Source: Iris pallida (lineage: Eukaryota > Streptophyta > Magnoliopsida > Asparagales > Iridaceae). From it: a DNA stretch of 64,000 nucleotides. The translations under genes were made by a program, and so were the position numbers. The notes beneath the pieces were generated by a model. It saw only the letters and a list, made by a program, of their open reading frames with translations. It made no database searches and was not told where the DNA came from. The stretch is from the NCBI GenBank assembly GCA_029216955.1, contig JANAVB010009599.1:3608982-3672981 (forward strand), written 5' to 3'. Positions 49,682 to 61,281 of this stretch are shown here, piece by piece; the first letter of the stretch is position 1; each line of letters begins with the position of its first letter.

Positions 49682-50415
49682 TCACTCCGATTGACCAGAA
49701 GTGTAAGTTGGGAGCAGAAACAGGAGAGCCAGTTGATCGTGAAAGGTATCAAAGACTTGTAGAAAGATTGATTTATCTGGGGCACACTCGCCCTGATATC
49801 TCATTTGCGGTGAGTGTAGTGAGTCGCTACATGCATGATCCAAGAACGGGTTATATGGAAGCAGTGTTTCAGATCTTGAGATATCTGAAAGGGACGCCGG
49901 AAAAAGGGCTATGGTTCAAGAAGAATGGACGCATAGAAGTTGAGGGATACTGCGATGCAGACTGGACGAGTTGCATAGACGACAGAAGGTCTACCACGGG
50001 GTACTGTGTCTTTGTTGGAGGAAACCTGGTCTCATGGAGAAGCAAGAAACAGTCAATGGTAGCACGGTCGTCAGCTGAAGCAAAATACAGAGCAATGGCT
50101 CTGGGAGTGTCAGAATTACTGTGGGTGAAAGCACTGTTGACAGAGTTGAAGCTGGATAAGGGAGCACCGTTACATCTTCTGAGCAATAGTCAAGCTGCAA
50201 TAAGTATAGCCAACAATCCAGTTCAGCACGACAGAACGAAGCACATCGAGATCGATTGATTCTTCATCAAGGAGAAGCTGGAACAAGGGATACTGAAGAT
50301 TGACCATGTTCGCTCAGAAGAACAAGTTGCAAACTGTCTGACTAAAGGTCTTAGTTCGTTGAGTCTGTCAAAGCTATGTAACAAGATGGAAATGATTAAT
50401 ATCTATCGCCCATCT
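49682..50415 (+). pseudogene. Ty1/copia Pol C-terminal part (RT end, RNase H), element F
   Basis: This continues RT/RNase H after element G: PIDQKCKLGAETGEP, RLIYLGHTRPDISFAVSVVS, GYCDADWTSCIDDRRSTTGY, SSAEAKYRAMA and NPVQHDRTKHIEID. A TGA at 50257-50259 interrupts it where Arg is expected. The family ending (IKEKLEQGILKIDHV..) goes on to a TGA just before the polypurine tract. The usual CDNQ/CDSQ motif of RNase H reads SNSQ, so a catalytic Asp appears changed to Asn, and AEAEY reads AEAKY. Confidence 0.9.
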
Positions 50416-50425
50416 TGAGGGGGAG
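50416..50425 (+). promoter_or_regulatory. Polypurine tract of element F
   Basis: GAGGGGGAG directly precedes the 3' LTR, in the position of plus-strand priming for copia elements. Confidence 0.85.
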
Positions 50426-50548
50426 TGTTGAGAATCAATAAGGGACTTTAGTCCCACATTGGAAAATGTAGTATAAAGAGGAGTTGGAACCTCTATAAGT
50501 AGCAAGTAGTAGCCCATCAATAAAATCATCCATTATTCATTTTCTACT
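50426..50548 (+). repeat. 3' LTR of element F, 123 bp
   Basis: It is identical to the 5' LTR except for one G-to-A difference (GTATAAAGAGG here, GTATGAAGAGG there). The CCTAG duplication follows at 50549-50553. Confidence 0.95.
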
Positions 50549-50553
50549 CCTAG

Positions 50554-51401
50554 CCTAGTCATCAATCGTGGTACATCATCAGCAATAGTCATCTCATTGT
50601 CAGCAGCAACCATATTATCAACATGAGCAGCAGTTATCAGTCGTTAGGAGCATATTTGAGTCACTTTATTGGTCAAGTCGAGCCAATTTATAATTTTTTT
50701 AATTTTTTTAAAATTGTAAGTTGTTCATGTTGCCCCTTCCGTCAACATGTTCAACTTGAGGAGTGTAGTAATAAAGGCCAACCGCTCAACTGGTTGGGGT
50801 CCAATTTTTTGGTTAGTTCTGGAAATATGGACTTGTGATGAGGATTATGGTCCAAATGTGTTTCTGTAGAGACTTAGGGGTTAAAGCAGTTATTATGAGC
50901 TCTAGGGTTATGTTGGTCTTTCTGTGTAATTCCCATATATTATACATGAGGATTGAAATCCCATTAGGGGATACGAAGGTTTCCTCCAAATTATTGTCTC
51001 TATATTATTGAAGGTTTCCACCATCTCTTCCATCTCTGTGCCTACCTCTCTACCATGAAGCCCTCCATAAACCTTGTAACAATTTATTTTTTGTATTCTT
51101 AAATCTTAATATATATTTCAAACTTTCTTTTGTTGAAACTCAAAATTAGACAAATCCAAAAATGCCGGAAATGACTGATATTTCCACCCTTGTTTAGGCA
51201 TATTGTTGTTGTTTAAGATGAAGAGGAATGAGTATCAAGATAAAACTCACTCGTCTCCTCTGTGAGGAGATCTAATATTATTTATATTAATTAAGGAGTA
51301 CAATTGCAAGGACACAACTATGCGAGAAATCCTAAAACTAAACCTTGAAATAAAACCCAAATTTGAAAAACCACTAAAATATGAAAATTTCTGAACTGCT
51401 T
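50554..51401. other. Intergenic, nothing recognised
   Basis: Host sequence right of element F. It continues the TCATCA-rich stretch seen left of the insertion, then AT-rich unique-looking DNA. No ORF with family resemblance was noticed. Confidence 0.4.
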
Positions 51402-52302
51402 TGTTGGGAACGCGGTGTGACCTGAACCGGAGTTCATGAGGTGCGACATTGGACTAGGCAAATATGCCTTAAAGAGAAATTTTCATGTAAGGTCCTAACC
51501 AATCCCAATTATCTACATCTCATGATCTCACTTTCTACCCGATGTGGGACTAAATTATCAACTCCATTGTCACCACCTATGAGCACTCAACCGTAAATGA
51601 GATACAATCCAACAATCTACACCTTAGCTTGTTTTCACTAGCCGAGCAACAAAACAACCCTGGCTATCTTTGCTCATTCCCGCCAGTCGAGCACCCAGGA
51701 GATCCAGTATATTGTCATCTCGATCCACTCGACCACAGAACCAAACCGACACGTTCATCCCGCCAGCCGAGCACCAGGAAATCCAACATATTGTCATCTC
51801 GATCCGTTTGACCACAAACCGACACGTTCATCAACATCATCTTTATGAGCCAACCACAACGTCTTGCTCCACCTTAGACGTATCAGACCCATCTTTGAAG
51901 ACAATCCGTGTAGGTGCCTCAAACATTAGGTCTGATCTGCCTTCAAACCACCTTAGAGGATGCACCTACTCCACCATGAGAAGAGAGCTCGTATATTCGG
52001 ATTATACGCATAAATGTTTAGCACAATCTGTCTCGAACCAATTAGAGTCGTCCAAACTAACCCTCGTAACCTTCGACTCTGATACCACTTGTTGGGAACG
52101 CCGTGTGACCCGAACCAGAATTGGCCCTTAAGGTGGATGTTAAACTGGGCCCATATGCCTTAAAAAGAATTTTCATGTAAGGCCTGAAACAATCATAATT
52201 ATCTTCACCTCATGATCCCACTTCCTACCCGATGTGGGACTAAATTATCAACTCTAATGCACCACCTTTGAACGTTAACCGAAAACGAGAAACAATCCAA
52301 CA
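51402..52302 (-). mobile_element. TRIM element with two 213-bp LTRs
   Basis: The LTRs at 51402-51614 and 52090-52302 are equal in length, start TGTTGGGAACGC and end CAATCCAACA. The right LTR is bordered inside by CTCTGATACCA (52077-52087), the reverse complement of the tRNA-Met primer site TGGTATCAGAG, so the element lies on the minus strand. The 475-bp interior encodes nothing recognisable. Size and layout are those of terminal-repeat retrotransposons in miniature. A clean target duplication was not seen (TGCTT on the left, TGTTGCTT on the right). Confidence 0.9.
52077..52087 (-). promoter_or_regulatory. Primer-binding site of the TRIM
   Basis: The minus strand reads TGGTATCAGAG, complementary to initiator tRNA-Met, two bases inside the LTR at 52090. 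Confidence 0.9.
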
Positions 52303-52399
52303 TGTTGCTTGTCGGCTAACTAGCTCCACTGTCGAAACTCCTTTGAAAATTTTGGCACCAGCTATCTAACTAGTAAGGTTGACTGTTGTAGATTGTTAC

Positions 52400-52935
52400 T
52401 ACAAAAATATAGGGCGTTAGCGACGGACGGATCCTCGCCGAGATGCCGCTAAACAGGATTAGCGGTGTTTAGGTGACAGATAGAGGGCAAATTATGGGTG
52501 TCGGTAAACGACCCTTTGCTATCTTTTTTTGTTGCGTGTAGTCGAACCTTCGAGGACTTTTCGACTATGTGGCGACGACTTTTTGGCAAACTACTGACAT
52601 GCTAGTTTAACGTCGACTTTGTGACGCACTAGCGACCAACTTTCTACTGGATTAAACGACTAATCAACTACGGACAAGCGACATATATGATGTCTAGTTG
52701 GCGACATACGAACGACGGATGTTAGGTTTCCGATACTGAAATTAGTTTATGATACTCAATGGACGATGGCTGGGCGACTGCTTTATGTCACCTAAGCATC
52801 AGTTAGTCATCGTCGTACATTGCTTAGCCGTCGCTTACCTGAGAATTCTCAGATTAGCGACAGCTATGTACGTCACCTAGGCGCCGCATATGCGTCCTTC
52901 GCCTAGCTGACACATTGCCGTTGCTAAGCTGCACA
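52400..52935. repeat. Subterminal repeats of the CACTA element
   Basis: Short words such as TAGCGAC, GCGACGG and GTCGCTA recur in both orientations through about 530 bp. In CACTA elements such subterminal motifs bind the transposase complex. The next stretch to 53278 is AT-rich untranslated sequence. Confidence 0.65.
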
Positions 52936-53278
52936 TAACTGATTTTTTTTAATTACATCACTCGCAGCATATATACACCATAAAATCTGTCAATCACAAT
53001 ACAATATATCAATCACCCAGCTCAACCCGTCATAGAATTTTTGTCCAATCGGACCTTCAGCGACACAAAATACACGTTGGAACCACATAGTACATAATAG
53101 AATAGAAATAAAACTCACATTCAAATAAAGTCAAACAAATAATCCATGAAAAATATATAAACATAACAACAATGTGCTACATAAATCTACATGTCCATAA
53201 ATACAAAACATCCTAATAAATATACTATTGGAAGTACATACATCATAACAATAATACATATCTCAAATTAAAAAAAAA

Positions 53279-54541
53279 TCACGGATATGAAGGTTGTCTC
53301 TGGTACCGCAGACGAGCGAAGATGTCCGGAAGAATTGAGTTCACTATGTCATGTGGTAGTAAACTGAACACATTCGACAGAAGTAAACTCAGGATCCTCG
53401 TCAATGCGGTAGAAAATAGGATAGGGGCAGAAGCAACAACTGGAGGAGCAGAGGCACCATAAGGACCAAACATCGTGGCGGCACGAGTGTATGGAGCAGC
53501 GCCGCTAGCAGTCATCGGGACCCCAATTGTGGCATGTATGGTGCTAATAGACTAATGTATCATCATCACGTTGGTCTGCAAGGTAGTCATTACCGTTACA
53601 GGTTGCGATATCTGCTTGGTGACGTCTGGAGGCGGAGCAAAAGAAGAAGAAGAAGAAGAAGTAGAAGTAGAAGAAGAAGGCACCGGCGGTGGATGTCTCG
53701 TGACAACCGATATCTGCGTCACCAAGGAGCCGGCGACGTAGACACGTCCGCCCTTCCCTCTCCCACCAGCGGCCTTTATAACAAGGTCGTTGGTTTGAGC
53801 AGGGCATAGGAGCGGCTTTGATCGCAGGCGATAACTCGGCGACGGTCTCGGCTACCCCATCCTGAGTTGCCGGAGTAGTTGTCTCATTCTGTAGAGACTG
53901 AAACGCAGCTTGTACAACAACACATACTTAATATCCTAATGTGATAAAACTAATTGACGTTGTTGCAAATATTCTAATAACATAAATTCTAATACTTAAC
54001 GTTATTCTAACATATAATATAAATTCTAATACTTACAACAGTCTTGCTGGCCTTTTTATTCATGTAGGTCCCATCCTCCCTTCTTTTGTGCGTATAATCA
54101 AAAACATCGCTGAAGCCGATACTAGAGGGATCCCCCCCCCCCCCCCCCCCCCTCCTTCGCAAATTTCTCCGTCTGTGTACAAAATATTAAGGAAACATAT
54201 TAGTTTGATATTAATGTTATTAAACTATATAATATAAGTATTTAAATACATCGAGATCTTACCATATGTCAATGGTGTATAGCGGTGGGGATCGATCCAC
54301 CCGTATGTAGACCAGCACAAGATCGCGCCTTCTTCGCTTGCTCGGACTTGTTAATTCTGGAGTCTCGAGCTGCCTTTGCATCTCCTTCCCAAAAATTGTC
54401 CTGGATCCAGGCTTTCTTGTCCTTTCCAACAGCCACCGCCCTCTTCAAATCATCATTTGCATCCCTTATCTTCTTGCTACAGGCGCCCCGATAGGTCTTC
54501 CTAATCGCCACATCGCGATGCTCGGGCCACCAGTAGATTTT
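53279..54541 (-). pseudogene. CACTA transposase-type gene, 3' exons
   Basis: Three exons are inferred on the minus strand: 54541-54263, 54172-54037 and about 53911-53279. The first encodes YWWPEHRDVAIRKTYRG, NFWEGDAKAARDSRINKSEQ and HTGGSIP, a pattern typical of the plant En/Spm (Transposase_24/Ptta) family. The second encodes VFDYTHKRREDGTYM, also typical, and holds a C-run of about 20 bp. The third carries NDLVIKAAGGRGKGGRVYVAG and a Ser/Pro-rich tail. Breaks are TGA at 54269-54271 and a TAG near 53555. Splice sites (AG at 54542-54543, GT after 54263, GT after 54037) are plausible. The N-terminal exons are cut off by element J. Confidence 0.75.
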
Positions 54542-57151
54542 CTGACATACAAATTCAAATATCAATGAATAGATAAAAATATAATTAGTAAATGAAATGA
54601 CGTAAAATTTTAAATATACCTTCATCTGGTCAAGTGTCACGTCCCAGAACCAGAATACTGGCAAGTAGGGACGGACAAGGCCAGCTACGTATACCAAAGT
54701 ACTCCAGTACTTCGAAATAACGTATAAGCTGTATTGATGGGGGTTACTACTACAAGCCAACAGTCAGTTCTAGGTCAAAAATCTTAGATATCTCAATCAC
54801 ATTCAAGCAGATAATGTACAAGGATATGATCATCATCATATAAGACAGTAAAGCGTCCCAAACTATAATATATAGATGATCATGAAGCTAGTAATACAAA
54901 ATGAAGAAATAGCAAGACTAAGTAATACATGATCATCTTTAGCTGCAGTCTAGAAATATAACATCATGTCTAAGCCCGTAGGCAAAATGTCAAGTCCAAA
55001 ACACGAGCTAAACACGTGCTCGGTGGCTAAATGCCTCAAAAGAATATGTACATAAAAGAGTGGGTAAGAGAAAGAACACTCACTCAAGCACCCTGGTGCT
55101 CTGGGTGGTCACCATCGAGTGGAAGGTCCGGAAGATCCTTGGGCTCCTCAACTAAATCTGGTCAATGCAAAACCAGTGGGGTCAGAACCCCATTAGCAAG
55201 TACCACAAAGGAAGCCAAACTATGAACTAAAACCAGCATGCAATTTATAATATCTCTAAGATAAAGCAGTAAACGAGACTGGAATAATAAATTGGTACCA
55301 CAGTGTATACGAAAGGAAACTGAGAACATGTAAGGACATAGCAAGTAAATATGTAGAATAAACTGGAAATGTGAGCATGTGATGAAGCCGAGCATGTAGG
55401 AGGAAATAGTATGTTAAGGAAATAACATAAAGCTAAGTACTGAAATAAGATAAACTAGACAAGCCTAGACTAGACATGAAATTGACTACATCCATCAATC
55501 ACGGCCAAGCAATGAGTACAGCTTGCTACTTAGCTAACTAGGGTTGTCATAATCCTAATTACTAACATATGCAAGTTTGAGAAAACAAATTCCAGTTACC
55601 TGCCCTGCAGACTACCCGATTGATCCAAGCCAAAAGATAAACAAGTATAACAGACACACTGCAGTAAGATACATGTGTCCTAAGGAAGTGCCCCACTCGA
55701 CGGTGTGCTGAAAGAGTGCTCATCATGACAGATAGCTCCAAATCCCTAGTAGATATATATAAGACCGGGAAATAAGGGGTGCAGGTAACCGAAAAAATCT
55801 TACCTCCCAATAATCTAAATAATCAAACTAGTTGTATAGTTCCTAACATATTCATTAGGATTCCGGGTGTGGCATTCCGCAGAATCCATCCTAGGCATGA
55901 GACATGCGAGACTGGACAAGACAAGCAAGATTGTGCACTGCAACAAGCCACAACAAGACATAACAATATCAAGACAAGAGTGCGCTACGACGAGCTACTA
56001 TCAAGGAGCTAGGCATGTACTGGAATCAAGAGTGCGCCATGACAGGCCACTATCAAGCAAGATAGGAAAAGACATGTACAAGAGTGCACCACGATGGGTC
56101 ACTATCAAGTAAATATTGGACATGGCATAGATTGTAAAGGACAATAAATCTGGAAGGGCATAGCAATACATAGTGAGTATAGAGAACATATGAACATAAG
56201 CTAGTGTCCAGTGTATATAGAGTGTACAATCATTCTCTAAGTAAACAAGGTCATCTAATCATGTTAAGAATTCATTACAATCGAAGAAAATATCAAAAAC
56301 GGACAAAAACGGACAGGAATGGACAAAAATAGACAAAAACATCATAATCGGATCATCCGGCAGATTACTGTGAATTATCGGTAGATTTTCCGAAGTGTCA
56401 CAATTTTAGTGGTGCAAGTTCGAATTTTCCGACGGATTTCTGCGGATTTCCGTCGGATTTTCCGAACAGTCACAGAAAGTTGATTCTTGAAAACTCAAAA
56501 CTTGTTTCGGCCATAAAAACTTCGTTTTAAATCAAAATTCGGATTTTCAAAAGTCAAAATCGCATGAAATTTAATTCCCTACAACATGGGAGTATTAGTT
56601 TTCACAAATTCAAAGATTTGATAGATCAATACCTCAAAATACTCCAAAAATAGATTTTCGGGAAACCGAAACGGGTTCTGATTTCCACCAAACTCAAAAT
56701 CTATGTATGCAAGCTTGGTGAGGACCTCATATATGCATATGTGACCAGGATCCCTGATGGTAAAAGCAGTATCACTCTTTATATTGAGTTTTCTACAAGT
56801 CAATATTGGATTTTAACAGAAAATCAAATCCTAGTTCTAACCAATTTTAGAAACATGCATATAGACGAGAATCACAAGAAAAATATTCTTAACAAAATGA
56901 GTTTAGAACAATTCTAAGCATTTAATACCAAGGAAAACAAAAATGACAACAAAACAATATTGTTCATGAATTTGGCAAGATGTACTTGCCTAGGTTAAGC
57001 TCCAAGCCTAATCTTCTACTCCTTCTCCTAGGGGGTTAGACACCAGACCCAAGCCTCAAGGCCAATCTCTTGGCAAGCTCCAAAGGGGAGAGAAGAGAAA
57101 AAGAAATGAAGAGAGTGAAAGAATGGAAAGAGAGGAGAGAGAAAATGAAAG

Positions 57152-57161
57152 TGTATATATA
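57152..57161 (-). promoter_or_regulatory. TATA box in the LTR of element J
   Basis: The minus strand reads TATATATACA. A CT-rich stretch of about 100 bp follows, the usual look of an LTR transcription start in plants. The copy that would drive the element lies in the right LTR, beyond the window. Confidence 0.6.
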
Positions 57162-57545
57162 GAAGGGAGAATTAATTTTGACCATTGGATGGTGATCCAT
57201 GTCAAAATCTAAGCCAATCATGGCCATTCAAACAAAACCAAATATCCATTGGGTAAAATGGTGCATCTGTACTATTCACAAAAATATCTAAATACTATTC
57301 ATCAAAATATCTAAAATACTATTCACGAAAATATCGAAAACACTATTCATAAAAATATCTGAAATCGAAAATATCTAAAATGTGGAATATCTGTCCGGGC
57401 GGTATGCCATCGGTATACACCGGTATACTGACGGTACGACGGTCAAAGAGAAAATCTATAAGTTGAGAAAAATTTAAAGTGTTCCAAAAACTAAAAAAAT
57501 ACGAAATATACTACAAAATACGTATCCGTATATAAATACTGATAC

Positions 57546-57563
57546 TGTGAGACGAGTCTCACA
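57546..57563. repeat. Palindrome at the LTR terminus
   Basis: TGTGAGAC and GTCTCACA form a perfect 8-bp inverted repeat with a 2-bp spacer, placed exactly at the LTR end. Confidence 0.8.
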
Positions 57564-57579
57564 ACTCTCCCATCCTTAG
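57564..57579 (-). promoter_or_regulatory. Polypurine tract of element J
   Basis: The minus strand reads TAAGGATGGGAGAGT beside the LTR end, with AATTTCGTCCTCGGAATT next to it on the plus strand. Confidence 0.7.
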
Positions 57580-57801
57580 AAAAATTTCGTCCTCGGAATT
57601 TCCTAAAGGTAATCAAGAGCAAGCAAGAAATCCAAGAAAACATGCTATCAGATTTAAGATGAAAAACTCATAAAGCATGAAATGAAACTAGAGTAATGTA
57701 CAAGAAATGTAAAAGCAATTTAAACATATGAAAACAACAACATCATGTATTTCTACAATCACACTCAAAAGGTAGAACATAGATATACGAATAAGTATAC
57801 C

Positions 57802-58366
57802 TCACGAGTCAAACAGATATGGGTAACGAGCTCGGATATCATCCTCGTGCTCCCAAGTCGACTCGTCCGGTGAGTGATGATCCCAAGAAACACGAACCAA
57901 TCGGATAGTCCGGTTCTTGAGAATCTTCTCCCTCCGGTCTAAAATGGATACAGACCTCTCCTCATACGATAGGTTGGTACCAACGACCATCTCGGAATGA
58001 TCTTGGATATGGCTCGAATCCGGAACATACCGATGCAACTGAGATACGTGAAATACGTCATGTACCTCACGTAGCGACGGCGGAAGAGCAAGACGATATG
58101 ATACATCTCCTACTCGCTCGAGAATATCGAACGGTCCAATAAATCTAGGACTAAGCTTTTTCCGTACGCCAAACCTGATGACACCACGGGTAGGCGAAAT
58201 TCGAAGAAATACGTGATCGTCGACAGAGAACTCAAGATGACGTCGATGCTGATCTGCCCAGTGACACTGTCGATCCTGAGCTACTCTGAGATGCTCTCTG
58301 ACCTGCCTGACTACTCCAACTGACTGAGCAATCATCTTTGGACCAAGCATCTGCCTCTCTCCAATG
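57802..58366 (-). pseudogene. Integrase C-terminus and chromodomain, element J
   Basis: An open frame of about 180 residues starts after a TAG near 58367. It contains the integrase C-terminal region (..KLSPRFIGPFDILERVG.. and EVHDVFHVSQLHRYVPD) and ends with a chromodomain-like segment ILKNRTIRLVRVSWDHH..STWEHEDDIRARYPYLF. In chromoviruses this module directs integration toward chromatin marks. Trp and acidic positions of the core are kept; the stop after DS is the natural end of Pol. Confidence 0.9.
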
Positions 58367-59319
58367 TCATCCTAAGCTAGGGTGACCTACATCTCCTACC
58401 ATACAAAGCCTCGAAAGGTGCCATCTGAATGCTCGCCTGGAAGCTATTGTTGTAAGAGAACTCCACCAAATGCAAGTGATCCTCCCAAGAACCACTGAAG
58501 TCAAGAGCGCATGATCGAAGCATATCCTCCAAAGTCTGAATCGTACGCTCCAACTGACATCTGTCTGAGGATGGTATGCTGAACTGAAGCTCAAACGGGT
58601 ACCCAAACTCTTCTGAAGACTCTGCCAGAAATGAGAAGTGAATCTGGAATCCCGATCTGAGACTATGCTAACTGGCACCCCATGGAATCTAACAATCTGC
58701 CTCATGTACTGCTCGGCCAACTGCTTTGTAGACTGACCAACTCTGAAAGGTAGGAAGTGGACAACCTTCGTGTGTTGATCTACTATAACCCAAATGGCAT
58801 CTCTACCAGTTGGGGTTCTAGGAAGACCAGTCACGAAGTCCATAGTAATATGATCTCACTTCCACTCCGGGATCGGTAAAGGCTGAAGAAGTCCGGCCAG
58901 TCTCTGATGCTCAGCCTTGACCTGCTGGCAAACCAAGCACCGAGAGACAAACCGAGCTATCTCCCTCTTCATACCATTCCACCAGAAATGCTGACGAATA
59001 TCATGGTATATCTTCGTTCCTCCTGGATGAACATAATACTGAGAACTGTGGGCCTCCGACATAATCTCCTGTCGAATATCTCCACTCGCACACAAAGACG
59101 ACTCCCAAACCGGAGTGTTCCATCCTCATGGATGCACAACTCTGATCTGTGCCCTGCTACACACTCTGCTCTGAGCTGCTGAAGCCTGGCATCCCCTGAC
59201 TGTGCTGCTCTGATCCTCTCCACAATGGTAGACTGCACCTACAAGCCCGCCATCATAGCTGCCTCACCAGGAAGCACTACCTCTATGCCCATCTCCTGAA
59301 GATCCTTTTGACGGTGATG
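58367..59319 (-). pseudogene. Integrase zinc-binding and catalytic core, element J
   Basis: The zinc-binding region has HPGGTKIYHDIRQHFWW and CLVCQQVK (59020-58920). The core has MDFVTGLPRT, VDQHTKVVHFLPF, SDRDSRFTSHFWQ and SAYHPQTD. Breaks: a 1-nt deletion near 59093, a TGA at 58856-58858 where Trp is expected (EWK-DHITMDF), and another 1-nt deletion near 58557 just after the HPQTD motif. Each half is clearly recognisable, so it is a recent ruin of a normal integrase. Confidence 0.9.
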
Positions 59320-60030
59320 CTACTCCGTCAAGAAATAGACTCCGGGTCTCCTGCTCAAAGCGTCTGCAACGACGTTTGCCTTCCCGGGATGATACTGAAG
59401 ATCAACATCATAATCCTTCAGTAACTCAAGCCACCTCCTCTGCCGCTTATTCAGATTCCTCTGGGTGAACACATACCTCAAGCTCTTATGATCAGTGAAA
59501 ATCTCCACTCGATCACCATATAGATAATGCCTCCAGAGCTTGAGGGCAAACACAACCGCGGCCAACTCAAGATCGTGCGTCGGATAGATCTTCTCATGGT
59601 CCCGAAGCTGCCGAGACGTATAAGCTATCACTCGACCATCCTGCATAAGGACACAACCAAGTCTCCAGCCTGACGCATCACAATACACCGTGAACCCACT
59701 TGGTCCGACGGGTAATGTTAGAATAGGAGCTGAAATCAAACTCTGCTTGAGTTTCTCAAAAGAAACCTGACAAGCATCTGACCACTTGAAGCACACATCC
59801 TTACACGTCAGTCGTGTCAAGGATGCGGAGGTCCTAACAAAGTCTGCCACAAACTGTCTGTAGTTGCCTGCTAATCCTAGAAAGCTGCGTACATCTGAAG
59901 CTGTACGAGGTACTGGCCAACACTCGATAGCCTCTACCTTCTTGGGGTCCACCTCAACACCACCTCCGGCAATAATGTGACTCAAGAAAGAGACTCAATC
60001 GAGCCAGAAATTGCACTTGCTGAACTTCGC
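59320..60030 (-). pseudogene. RT C-terminus and RNase H, element J
   Basis: It starts after a TAG at 60031-60033 and is interrupted again by TGA at 59995-59997. RNase H motifs are [49 protein letters not shown] and [18 protein letters not shown], with the family D-E-D pattern. It ends at TAG 59320-59322, where Trp is expected before the integrase linker. Confidence 0.9.
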
Positions 60031-61281
60031 CTAAAGCTGATGGTCCCGAAGAATCTGAAGAACCACGCGAAGATGCTGCTCGTGCTCTGCCTTAGTTCGA
60101 CTATAGACCAAGATATCATCAATAAACACTATCACAAACTGGTCTAAGTGGGACATGAAGATACGATTCATGAGATCCATGAAGATCGTTGGCGCATTGG
60201 TTGCTCCAAAAGGCATAACAAGGAACTCCCAATGGCCATATCGAGATCTAAACGCCGTCTTGGGTATATCCTCCTCTCTGACTCTGATCTGATGGTACCC
60301 AGACCGCAAATCGATCTTTGAAAACACAGCCGCTCCACTAAGCTGGTCGAACAAGTCATCTATCCTGGACAAGGGATACTTGTTCTTCACGGTCACCGCG
60401 TTAAGTTGACGATAGTCAATGACCATACGCGATGAACCATACTTCTTCTTTACAAGAAGGGCTGGAGCTCCCCAAGGCGATCCACTGGGACGAATGAATC
60501 CCTTGGTCCTAAGCTCCTCAATCGACTGATACAGCACCGAAAACTCTGAAGGAGACATCCTGAAGACTCTCGCTGACACTGGCTCTGCTCCCGGAACCAA
60601 ATCAATATAATACTCAATCTCCTGAACTGGAGGCATACCTGGGAGCTCCTCGGGAAACACATTGAAAAACTCACAAACTACTCTGGGCAACTGCACCTCC
60701 TCGGCTACATCCATCCACATGACCACCGGTGAAGACTCCACCTCGCCTCTAGAGAATGATAACTCCTCCTCATTCGGAACACAAAAGATAACCTTGCCAG
60801 CATGGCAATCTATCGTAGTGTGTCGAGCACTCAACCAATCCATACCTAGGACGACATCATAATCATCCATAGGAAACTCTATCAGCCTAGCGGGAAACTC
60901 CCACCCGCACACTATGACTCTACATGAGGTATAGACTCGGTCTACTCCTACTAGACCGTTACCAGTAAGTATATTCAACCTTACAGGTAAAGTCTCTGGC
61001 TCCAAACCAACACATGTCGCAAATTGTGCAGATATAAACGAATGCGAGCACCAGAATCAAATAAAGCTGAAGCTGAATGAGAGTGAACGAGAATGGTACC
61101 TGCGACCACCTCCCCCGCTGCTAGCGCCTCCTCGATGGAAAGCGTGAAAGCCTGACCCTGGCCTCTCCTGCTGGAACTGCTGAGGCCTCTGCTGCTGGAA
61201 CTGCTGAGACTACGTCGGTAATGGCCTCTGGGCCTGCTGCTGCTGAACCGGTGTTGGTGCCCTGAACTGCTGAACTGCTGG
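60031..61281 (-). pseudogene. Protease and reverse transcriptase, element J
   Basis: The protease active site LFDSGA lies near 61050. Directly after it, one base is missing, which shifts the frame between DSGA and the HSF that follows in the family. From about 61005 the frame runs [59 protein letters not shown] and [13 protein letters not shown]. The RT catalytic Asp pair is intact. It ends at the TAG at 60031. Confidence 0.9.

Larger units (their letters stand above)
52397..54634 (-). mobile_element. CACTA (En/Spm-type) transposon, one end, cut by element J
   Basis: The end reads TACTACAAAAATATAGGGCG, close to the CACTACAA.. termini of plant CACTA elements with the first C changed to T. Subterminal repeats fill 52400-52935. 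The transposase-type gene then runs on the minus strand. The rest should lie beyond element J, past 64000, so the duplication and other end cannot be checked. Confidence 0.8.
54635..57563 (-). repeat. Left (3') LTR of element J, 2.9 kb
   Basis: Plus-strand ends are TGTCACGTCCCAG and GTCTCACA. The first 270 bp differ from the right LTR at about ten positions. A TATA box lies at 57152-57161 on the minus strand, followed by a pyrimidine-rich leader. Confidence 0.95.

Noticed and set aside
52303..52310. Target duplication of the TRIM
   Set aside because: TGCTT on the left is not matched directly after the right LTR (TGTTGCTT), so no clean duplication is claimed.
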